64,000 nucleotides of DNA from Siniperca chuatsi (Eukaryota > Chordata > Actinopteri > Centrarchiformes > Sinipercidae), in the NCBI RefSeq assembly GCF_020085105.1, contig NC_058047.1:17133501-17197500 (forward strand), in the 5' to 3' direction. The position numbers were made by a program, and so were the translations under genes. The notes beneath the pieces were generated by a model, which was given only the letters and a program-made list of their open reading frames with translations, was not told the origin of the DNA and ran no database searches. Below, one piece after another: positions 11,101 through 23,100 of the stretch (positions are counted from its first letter, which is position 1; every line of letters starts with the position of its first letter).

Positions 11101-14100
11101 GCTAGTTAAAAGTCCGTTTGGTTGCCTGTGCAGTGGGTGGTGTCGCCAGCAGACAAAGCAAAGTATGATGAGCTATTCAACAAGACAGACAGTGACATGG
11201 ACGGCCTCGTGTCTGGACCTGAAGTCAGAGATATCTTCCTCAAGACTGGGCTGCCCTCTGGCACACTCGCACGTATCTGGTAAGGATGGCAAAACTCCTC
11301 TTCAGCTCCTCTGCCTGCACTGAAGACTATTTCTCTAAAACACACACATACACCTTGTAGCTATTTTTGTTAACTGATGTGAAACCTTTTCACGTGGTCT
11401 TTATAAAATTGGTCTTTATTAAATTGTCTTTATTCTGTAGTCAAGCTTATTTATATTTGCCAACCCCCCCCCCCCTTACTTCAGGAAGGAAACGTCAGGA
11501 AGAGCAACAGAGGAGGGATCTCTCTTCCAGACAGAAAGACATTCAATAGATGTCATACGTACAGAGTAGAAGGAAATAACAACTCATGTTACACTATGCA
11601 ATGTTGGGTAAATAAAGTACAAACATATTTGAAGAATATCACAGTTGCCAGAGTATATTTTGTTGGCATTAGGCAGGGCTGCACAAATATCTATAAATTC
11701 ACATGCTGTGTTCTAAATTTAAGGACTGGAGTTGAAAATAGTGTGTGCTGACACATCCGACGATGTGTCATATGGATTTTTATCTTCACACGGCTGATTA
11801 GCTTCTGTCCTGCTGTGACTGTCCTGTGTATTGGCTTCCATAACCACTGAACATTATGATCAGTCAGGCTATCAAAAATAGTCATTGCCCGAGGTTTAAA
11901 TCATTAACGCTCTTATGTAACCTGTGTCTGTGTTCTCAGGGAGCTTTGTGACATTGGAGACATCGGGAAACTGACCCGAGAGCAGTTTGCCCTGGCGCTT
12001 CATCTGATCAGTCAGAAGCTGACTAAAGGCCTGGATCCTCCACAGAGTCTCTCGCCAGAGATGATCCCTCCAGCTGACAGACAAAACATCAAACAGGTGA
12101 GTTGTTCTAAGTGCTCAAGTCTATGAATAATAATTATATCTGCTTCCTTTTTTCTCTCCATTCAACATGAAGATGTGCCTGAAGTTACAGAACATTAGCA
12201 TTTTTTGTAATTAAAAGGAAACCTGCTTCAGACCCGATGCATCCCTAATAATAGAGACTGATGTTGTTAGAACAACAGACCAACAGTACTGTAGTAGTGA
12301 TAACAGTTGAAACCAGAATGATAAAAGAGAGGTATAATAAGCTGAGTAGTTGTAAGAATTACTGTATGTCTTGAACAAGGCTGCCTGATATTGCTTGTTC
12401 GCATTCTATAGTTTTGTGTATATACGAAGATATCTGGCAGTATTTTTTTCTTTTTAAGCACAAAACGAGTCTGTCTTTAATCATAAACTTCTTACTTTTT
12501 GCCTGTCTCTGTATGTTTGTTTCGTATATTATTATCAAGTATGCTATCAAAACTGACTGATATTATTTGTATATTTTTATAAAAGTAAAATTAAGTTTCT
12601 CGTTTTATTATTTTGACTTACATTGTTCCTTTTTTCTCCTGTTTTGGATCGTTTTTTTAGCTTGCAGCTGTGTATCTTTCTTTTCCTCCTTATGCAACAC
12701 TTTTATGCTGTTCCCTTTGTTTCTACTCTTTCACATTCTTTCATTTCGTCCACTTCACTTGTGCAGCGGGATGATCCTGAGTGAGTGTGTAGTAGTTTAC
12801 TGACTCAGGGGCATCTCATTACATTTAACAGGCTTCCTCTCTTTGTCATCTTTTCACTATGTCTCACTCTAATTTTCTCCAAATTTTTGTTTCTGTTACT
12901 AAAACTAAATCATATTTTACATCTGTATTTGTCCGTGAATTCATCATCATTAGCTGTCTAAATATGTATGCTTAGGAGGTAAGCTGACAAGAGCAGGGGT
13001 TGCTGTTTTAACTATTTTGGGATGCAAACCAAAGGCTTGAAGTTTGCTTGATTTAACTTTCAAAATGGATGAGAGAATTGGGGCTGTTGCTGTTTCCACC
13101 CTCTTAACATTAGAGAACAAGTGAAATCCAGCACAGTAGATATATTTGGATATAACCCTTGGACCAAGAGCTTCTCTCTATTACTTGTATCCTCCCAGAA
13201 TAATTGCCCTTGAGTCAGTCTCCCTCCCATCCCTGCCATTTTGTGTCTCCATCAGCGTAATTCATGTGTAATTTGTGTAAAGCCATCAGTGTACCTCTGT
13301 TGTTCATTTCTTTGTGCTGTGACAGTTTACGCTGTAATATGCCCCAAAATGAATAAAATGTAAAATGCCTACAAAATGAGTCTATACCTTCCATATGTGA
13401 TTAGAATGAATTCTTATGGTGTTTTACCTTCAGTAGTGAGTTTAATCCTCTTTTATCCTCTGCCTCGCTTCCTCTCCAGAACAACGTGGTTAACCTTGCA
13501 GCTGACTTCTCTGCCATCAAGGAGCTGGACTCTCTCAGCAACGAGATTGTCGAACTTCAAAGGTTAGCTTTTGTTCTCATATTCATTTAAAAAATGGTAA
13601 AAACCCTGCATATTCTTACTGAAGCCATACTGGTGCAGGTTTTGTCACTGGTGGTGACAAGAGATAGACTAAAGATGGCCTGTACTTGTTTAGAGTTTCC
13701 CCTAATTAATTAGGATGTTCATCATCCAAAATAGATGACATTTAAGCTAGTTTTTTTTGACTGTGACTGTTTTGATGTGCATCAGATGTTTTCAAACTAA
13801 TATTTTATGTGTATGTATTCTTGGAAAAATTATTCAATGTAACATTCTTTGGATAAAAACCAAGGACTTCCCCATGATAGTCTGCTGTCAGTATCTCTGT
13901 ATCCTGTACTGACCAGCAGGAGGCAGTGTTCTATATATCGGGAGACAAGTGATTTATACTAACTGCTGGTCCCAGCTAAAGTTATTTGTGAACCACACTG
14001 GGTGAAATAGTTTAACACTGATTCAAGTGTACAACATTATATCACTCTCACTCTCTCAGACTTTCTTTGAACACTCACACTCACAGCCTCAGTGAAGAGA

Positions 14101-17100
14101 AATCAACATTTGTGTTTTTGCTGCAGGCTACCAAACACAGCAGATGGTTATAAAGCTGAATTATGCAGCTGCTGTTTGACAGTGAGGTGGAAGAAGGAGA
14201 GTGATAGACAGACTATGCAATATACACCATGCTGTATTCACCTCCTCTTTCTTTGTTTACAACATCTAGCCAAAGAATAATAAAAAATAAATAAATAAAA
14301 AAAAACCTACATATACATTTAACTTTTTCACTTCTGTATTTTTATTAGGAAAAATGTAAGAAGGTACCTACTTTTGCTCCACATCATACATCCAAAAATA
14401 CAGTTCTTCTTTTTGGCAGTTCCTTTAACATTTCATTCATGTTTTCTTCCTCGCTTTAAAGGTAGGTGTAAACATCTTTTAGCATTGCTTTTTACATGTA
14501 GTCTTGGTTTCCATGATGGATGGTATCAGTATCAGTTGTTATGGATTTAAATCTCTTAATTAACAGAATTCAGCTTCCCTATTTGTAAAAGCTGAGACTG
14601 AGAAGTGAGAAAGTAGCCTTCCACCCCCTACCTTTCGATACATGCACACACACATTTGCACGCACACGCACACACACACGAGATGACATCTGTTCGAGGA
14701 AGGAAGGAGAGGTATGAAAGATGGAGAGAAATGGAAACTAAGTGACAGCGATCAGAGCTTCAGACAGGCAGCAGATCAAGAGGAGCTCGAAAAGATGATG
14801 CATGTTTGTGACTGCTTCAAAATGTGGCAGCAACCTTCTACTCAAGATGAAGAGGATGGTGAGGAGGAGGAGGAGGATGATGGGTAAGAGGAGAATGGGG
14901 GTGATACTTAGCTTGAGTTGACTTTAGGTTGGCTGCTAGAAGTACTGTTATCAAAGGGAATTGTACATTTTGTTGTTGTTGTTGAGAGGAGAGAGAGACA
15001 ATATAAAAATAGCTGCTGTTATTTTTAGTCTGTGTTGAAATGGATGGCAAAGGATAAGTGCTTTTTAAAGTTGATGCCTGTTTCTTTTTTCATCTAAAAG
15101 TGAAACTGAACAAAAATAATGAGTGTTGTGTTATGTATTGCTTTTACACAACAAATGTACATAATGGGTGTACAAATACTGTTTTCAGAACTGAAACAAT
15201 AATACCAAATGTATGTGTAATTAGTTAATCCTATCATTCGGCTAAACAAAACATAATATCACACTCTCATAGCCTGTAGTGCACATTATTTCCATCTGCC
15301 TGAACAGACAGAAATAATTCACTATGTGAGAAAACAATGGATCAGCCTGGTGAAAATTAAATAAACAGTTACAGGAAGTTGATCACGTAGAATAAGAACC
15401 TTCCTTCCATCCATTTTCTACCGCTTGGTCCCGTTAGGGGTCGCGGGTCCAAGTGACCTCCCAGTGACTTTGGGCCTTAGGCAGGGTACACCCTGGACAG
15501 TGGCCAACTCGTCGCAGGGCTAACACAGACACAGACAAGGACAGACAACCATTCACTCTCACATTCATTCAATACGGGCAATTTAGAGTTATCAATTAAC
15601 CTACACATGCATGTCTTTGGACGGTGGGAGGAAGCCGGAGAACCCGGAGAGAACCCACGGTAACACGGGGAGGACATGCAGACTCCACCCAGAGAGATTG
15701 TGTGGGTCTGGTCCGGGAATCGATCCCACGAACCCACGAACCCACGATCTCCTTATTGGGAGGCAGGAGCTTTAGCCGCTCTGCCACCGTGCACCCCGAA
15801 CCTTCCTTTGAAAATGTAATGAATTCACATACCAGTACTTATCAGTATATTTTTCCAGTTGCATTCAGTTTTACTGAAAAGCACATTAAAATATAAGTGT
15901 CAGTCAGGATATATATTTGTAAGAGATGTCCTCAATGTTGTCGGTGTGTTGCCTCTACGTTTTCTAATATTTCCTTTTTTAATACATTTGTTTTTAACAT
16001 AATGCACTTTTTTAAGTTGAAGTCCAACACAATCCAGTGTTGGCTATCCATATCTGGTGCAAAATGAACCCTTATCTCCATACTAAAGTCTCATTCTTAG
16101 CTAAAATTGCAGTTTTCTTACTGTATATTATAATCATTTATATCAGTCATGGTTAATGATAAGGTTTAATGAATTAAGAGGCAAAGTGGACTGAAACTTT
16201 GGAGTCTTATACGGTGTTGAGACCTTGACTGTAACACACCAAGTACAGCACAACTTTGAAGTAAACATTTGAGTGTTTCTGGTGTGCCTTTTTTGTGACA
16301 TTAATTAATTGTCAGTTGTGCACAAGTTATTATGCATCCCTACTCCTCACCCCACCCAATTAAATTTCCTCTCTGGCTGGGTGGAGAAAGAGTGAAGTAG
16401 AGAGGATGAACATACAGGCAGCACAAATGATAGATGCTGTACAGTAGATTGGCTCATCATCACTCGTCCCTCCTCCCTTCCTTCCTCCCTCCATCCTCAA
16501 GGCAGCCATCTGCTTCTCATTCCTCATCTCCCACACATTTGACTGAGCAAGCAAATGCTCACTTTCTACAACACTCGCCCTCTTCGCGCTTACAGCGCCA
16601 TTCATCAGCAGCCCTGAAGACTTACACTCACTCCGCCTTTCTTCATATCACGTTACACGCACACCTGCTGTAGTTGCAGGTGTTCATGCCGCTCTCTCTG
16701 TACTGTGGAGTTGTGATTTTAGGACATCATGGTGGTTCAGGGGCAGGATAAAGAAGGCTCAGCGGAGAGCTGGCTGGGGCTGGGTGGGATTGGAGTACCG
16801 GGTCTATCCTCTCTGTCCTTGGTGGCTAAATACTCCTGTCTCTTGTGCTGGACCCCCAGGGAAAAAAGCTCTGTGGAAGAGGAGATCAAGGAGAAGGAGG
16901 AGGCCATCAGAGAGCGCACCAACGAAGTGCAGGTAAGGTCTTTCTGTCTCCGTTTGTCTCTGATCCCAGTACAGTGGACACAGAGGGGAAGAGGGATTTA
17001 TGGGCAGACAGAATCGATGGCATGGTCGTGTAGATATTTAGGAGAAAGACGGCTTCTCTGCTCTTGTAATCAGTGCAAGTGTTTCAGAACTAGTGTTGAA

Positions 17101-20100
17101 ACATAGCTAGTTTTTGTGTATGTATTTCCACTGCTTGTCCCTTAAAATAATTAAAATATAATAATAAAATCCTGGTCAGACAAAGCAGACGGTAAGAGCT
17201 GTAGGTGCTAAAGCAGATGTTCACTTTTGTTGTGATGTGTATATACTAGAGGAGTAGATAAATAATACATTTGGCCTGCAGTCTCAGAAACACAATTAAT
17301 GTTTCTCTGAGAGGCAGAGGCTGGTGTCCTTGCCTGCGTGTCTGCCTGCTCTGAGCCTGAGAGATGGGCTCTATTTTGGGCGCTAATGGCTTAAAGGGCT
17401 ATTCTGCTCCGCTTTTAGGAATTCAGTCTGATGTTTGAGTGTGAGGGTGGGTCTCAAGGGAGTCTCATGCTGATGTAGCTGAATTTCTTAGCTGCACTGC
17501 AGGGTAGCCTCAAGTGCTTTTGGCTATTTATACTGTTATATGTTTTCTAAATATATTCCTCAACATCACATATTGTGTGCTTTGGTTGTTGTGCTGCCTA
17601 GACTCTACACTAAGACTTCCCCTACAGTGTTTCTTGAAGGCTGAGAATTTAGATGCGGCAGTTGCAGCATTGGTTTCACAAGCTAAATTCTGACTAGGGA
17701 AGTAATATTCCAGTATACACATTTGTACTTCAAAGCACCATTTTGGAAGACTGTTCAATTAATACGACTTCTGGCTGCGTTTTCACAAATGTTTGAAAAG
17801 GAGAATAATGCATAATAATGCATGCAAATATACAGTATATTATTGTAAATTCAGATGTTGGATGTTGGATATCCCTCTGCATTCTGAGGACCTGCAAGAT
17901 TAAAGAGCCTCTTGTTTTGCTCTCTTAAACTAGCCATATTTGAAATAATCTTTACAACTGAACATTGATTATTGAACTCACTTGTCATCTCTCTCCCTTT
18001 GTTGCTTATTTCCCCCTGTCTCGTCATTGGCTTGATGTCTGCAGGAGTTACAGGATGAAGTCGCAAGGGAGAGTGAGGAGCTACAGCGGCTCCAGGCTCA
18101 GCGTCAGAAGGTCCAGGAGGCCTTGGAGGAGTTGGACCAACAGAAAGGCTCCCTGGAAGAGCAGCTGACTCATATTCGCCAGCAGACCAGCCAAGAGACC
18201 ACACTGGTGGGTCTGGTAGAATCTTTTTCAAGGCAGATTCCTTTATTTCAATACTGGAAATCTATGTAACTACAGAAATGACTGACTACTAGCAAAGCAC
18301 ATCAGTAGTGTAAATTGATAACCCATTGCAGTCACACGACTCCATTCTGCTCAGTGATACCAGATTATCCATAATGGTTATGTCTATCACAGATTTCTTC
18401 ACTGCAGTCGGAGCATGAGGAGCAGGAACAGAGGATATGTCAGTATGAGGAGGAGCTGGTCCAGGCCCGGGAGGAGCTCCTTGCTCTGCAGGAGGAGAGC
18501 AGGAGGCTGCAGGAGAAGGTCCAGGCCGCTCAGGAGCAGCTCACACCTCTGCAAGAGTCCGTCCGTGACTCCTTTACACAAGTGGCACAGGTTGGTTTTC
18601 TGTGAAACTGTCTCTCATGCTCATAAAGATTCCTTTCTCCACAGAAAATAAGACCTTATATATATGTTTTTTTTTCCTCTGTTATTCTTCGAACCTCTCC
18701 GTCTCTCTTAGGTTCAGCAGAAACTGAACGACCTTCAGGTGGAGGAGAGGTCAGTAACTGCCCAGCTCAGCTGGAAGAGAGCCCTGGAGGATAGCTCTCC
18801 TGTCATGGTCAATGGATCAGCAGGCTTCACTGCAGAGCTGTACCAGGGAGACCCCTTCCAGCAGGACGTCTTCCAGGAGGACCAGCCCAAAGAGCTGAAG
18901 GAGGAAGAACCAGCTGCTGTCTGCAGTCAGCAGAAAGAACATTCAGAAGAGAAAGGAGGAGTGAACGAGAGAGAAGAGGAAGAAGAGCAGGAGGAAGAGA
19001 GCCCAAAGACTCCAGACGAGGAAAAGCTGAAACCTGATCCCTTGGATGATCTCTATACTAGTCTAGCCTCCTCTGAGATGTACAATAATGTGTCGACTCT
19101 CGCCAAGCCACAGGAGAACACCGTTAGGGTAATAAACACACTTACATTAGTTATCAATCCTTTTTATAGAAGGAAAAAATATACTATAAAGCCTACAACA
19201 TCACTTCCTACTACAGCTGTGCAGTGCTGGTTTTTGGCTGGACAGCAGCAAAGCGGGGGTCATCCCTATAAACGTGAAGGTCTGTCCCCGACTGAGAGAT
19301 GAAGTTACACCATTGGTCGGTCAAGTGTTGGAGTTTCCCCATTGGCCGTTGCTCTTTCAAAATGAGTAGGCGCAAACAGTCCTAAATTACGTCCTCAGAA
19401 GGCTTTTAAGCTTTGTTTATATTCGGGCCTCCGCAGGGCGCACAGAGGCGTTTTATGCTCAACGCGCTATCCGTTCCACTAATCTCTGAAACGCCAGGGG
19501 GCATACAAATAAAACATGTAAAGAAGCAAGAAGTCAACGAGTGCCACCAGAAGAAACCAGAAATATCCATAAACCAAACATGGCTGCACACTCTGTTCTA
19601 CAGCTCCTCCGTGCCAAGGAAGAATTGTAAACTCATATCTATTCATGGACATACTTTACTGCCATTATACAATCCCTCTAAAGAAAGAAGTCAAGTTTTT
19701 GGAACAACAAATGTATTTTTATGAAATGAAGGTTGAATATCCTGTCAACAATTTGATTCTGCTGCCAAAATATTATTTACTCAAATGTAGATTTTTGAGA
19801 TGTTTTTGAAGCATTTAATAACGAATTGGCCAGCTTTTTAAAATCCTTGAGACATATTAATAGTAAAAATTCATTAATTACTTCTTAATTTAAGTTATTT
19901 GCTTTTATCAGTATTTTGCCAATCATGTTCTCAGTTGTATTATAATGAACTAATGTCAAGTATTACAGATTAACTTTTGCATTTAACAAAGAGGGAGAGG
20001 AAAAAAAACAAATATTTCGAACTTGTCCATCTTGAAATAAAAAGCCCTGCGTGCACAGTGGGGGCCTCATCTCAAAAGATGGGAGGTGTGCGACCACACA

Positions 20101-23100
20101 CCGTGTCGACTTGTGGAGCTGCTTGACACGAGAAGCGATGACATCATTTTTGGCGTGCGCATACTTGCGTCAGGGACACTGCATCGAGCTTAAACAAAGC
20201 TTTACAACCAGCCACGGACAGTCCTCAGGAGCACACTGATCATACACAGTCCAGCCATATACTAGGTTCCGACCTAGTCTTATTTCTTTTTATTCTGAAA
20301 ACCTTACAATTCCACAAAAATAGGAATTTCTTCTTTTTTAGCACCCACCAAGCATACAAGACCAGCAGATTTAATTTACATTCAGTGTGATCACAGTTTT
20401 GTAGTAATATAAGAATTGTACCAAACGTTTCTCCGTAAGTAACACTAGTCATTGCTTTGCTGTCCTCTCATGTTTCTAGGAACACCGTAGCCCTATACCC
20501 AACGTCTCCTCGGAGGTCTTAGATGATGCAGAGGAATCACCTAAAGAGGTAAAGACCCTGACTTACTGAGGTATACCTGTGTTATACAGAAGGTAAACAA
20601 CATTGGTCTGTCTTGTTTTCCTCAATTCCAGAGTTTCCAGGTATTTATGTCATTTTGCAGTGTCATTTAGCCAAGGGAATTTTCTTAAACTCCTTTTACA
20701 CTACAGACCTTTGATTAACCCATGTTTCTCTGTTTACAAAAGACACAGGCTTGAGTTGTGGGCTATCGTTTCCATTAGTACACCTACAGACTGTGACAAT
20801 GCCACAGCAAAAAACAAAAAAAACAAAAAACCTTGTCTTGGATAATCCGATCGTATATTGACAGATCTAAATGCACGTGTAAATGCCTCAAAAAGCACAT
20901 TAAAGATGCAGTGGGATCCAGCCCTTCCATTCAGAGGTTTTCAGGGATTAATTCATCAAATGTGTCTTGTAAAATCAATGTTCACATTATTTACTGTAGT
21001 CAGCAGAGCCCTGTCGCTGTTCAACAGGTTGCACTGCCAGAGCCAGAGAGCAAAGAGGAGCCTGCAAAGTTCCCAGAAACAACCACCTCCTCGTTACCAC
21101 CTCAAGTCGGCCCTCGCTCAATGCCGCCTCAGACCAGCCCTCCCTCCCTACCTGAGATGGACTTCTTCCATTCAGACCCCTTTACTGACCGTGAGTCCCC
21201 ACAAACATCTAAAGTTTAGTTAATAGCTTACAAATAACGCTATTCATAACGAGGTTCCCTATATTTGGGAAACGTTGAACTAATCCTTCATATTGATTTC
21301 TTTTACAGATATAGTTGTATTTATTGTACATTTTAATTTTTAAAAAAATATTTTCTAACCTTTTATAGATGATCCATTCAAAGAGGATCTGTTTGGAAAA
21401 GCAGATGTTGCAGGTAAGTTCTCTTAAATTAATCCCCTATTTGAAATTGATGAACAGGCAAACTAATCTATTTTATTTAAAACAAAACCTAAAAAATGCA
21501 TCAATATATATTTAATGCGTCATCTGACAAACATACCAATTTTTCATTATCTGTGAATCACATTCTGTATTTGTTGCTATTTCTGTTAAATCAGATCCAT
21601 TCGGAGGAGATCCATTCAAAGGGTCAGACCCCTTTGCTGCAGACTCTTTCTTCACACAGACCTCCAGTGCTGCCTTTTCCTCAGACGACCCTTTCTCTGC
21701 CTCAGCTGACCCATTTGGTACCACTACTGGCATGCCAGAACCAGACCTTTTTGCTGCCAAGCTGAATGATGCAGCAGCTGCACCAGCAGCAGGTCCAGAT
21801 CCCTTCATCTCTAAACCCACCAATCCAGCTTTAGCAGCCAAGGATCCATTCAGCTCTACAGGGAACAATATGGCAGATTCTGACCCATTTGGAGGCAAGA
21901 TAAACACCAGTGGAGAGGCGGATCCATTTGGTTCTCAGGACGGAGGGGCAGATCCCTTCAGCTGCTCTCCACCCAGCTCTGATCTGGCTGTGGTGAGTAG
22001 GCCAGATGTAAAACCTGGTTACAATGTACTCATTCCCGAATTTAATGGGAACGACAACAATTAAATCTCAGTCGTGAATGTTTTATGATGCTGTTAGGGG
22101 TTTCTTTACATCAGTAATTTTTGTAAATGGGATCAGCAGTAGTGTTTGTTTTATTTTTGTATAATATACATCACCAGGTAATCACATTAAGTTTGAGGAT
22201 ATTAATGTCCACAGCAGAGTTTATTGTACAATATGCTAAATACTGTATGTTTTGTATATTTTGTTTTTAGAAGGACACCGCAGCAACCAATGACCCTTTT
22301 GCTCCAGGTGGTACTACAGTGAGCGCCAGCTCAGATCCAGGTAGGACTTGTGGCATAGCACCACCTTCTGGGGACAGAAGCTGTTGAAATTATATTGTTC
22401 AAAATACACTATTTACAGTGTCTGTTTGAGTGTTGCCAATTCTCAGTGACTAATTTATATTTTCATGTGTTTCAGATCCATTTGCTGCTGTGTTTGGTAA
22501 TGAATCATTTGGAGGAGGCTTTGCAGATTTCAGTGCCCTAACAAAGGTAATCAAGCGTTGTTGGTCATGCCCTGTGCTTCACCTACACAGTACTGAAATA
22601 ACACTTATGTGTGGATGTGAATCACACTGAATATCAAGTCATAAAAAATGACAGTTCAATTGGTGGAAGTGGAAATTGTTGTGACACAGTGAACTCAAGT
22701 CTGCTGTAAAATCAGAACATCCAGGAAGGCTGTGAGTGAGTTGTTGAGTGTGTTGTGGTTTTTGGGAGGAAATAGTTGGAAGCCTTGTACTTAATTCTCC
22801 CCTGTGGGGGATTGGACAGTAAACTCATTGTTCAGTACATACATCAAGCAACAATATTTGATTTGACAAGTGTTTTTTCTAAAAATGTTGTCTCTATATA
22901 TTGGTTAATGAGTCATATTAGTTGTTTTTTTTAAAGTAAATATTACAGTTCTGTACAGCACCCTGAATAACATGTTCACCAAATTGTTAGGCTCACAGCT
23001 GCTGTGATTCCACCTCCGATCTACAGTAACCACTTCCCCATGTATTTTTTTTTTCTTCTGTTTTTACTGTATGCGTTTGATTTGGTGGGAACCTTCTGTT

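Larger units (their letters stand above)
13480..18590 (+). other. eps15: eps15 exons 12-15: central coiled coil
   Basis: Four exons (13480-13562, 16860-16932, 18045-18206, 18393-18590) encode [58 protein letters not shown], and [13 protein letters not shown] to [10 protein letters not shown]. Heptad-like Leu/Ile spacing and heavy Glu/Gln/Lys content are obvious. In Eps15 this segment drives dimerisation and binding to intersectin and Hrs. Confidence 0.9.
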
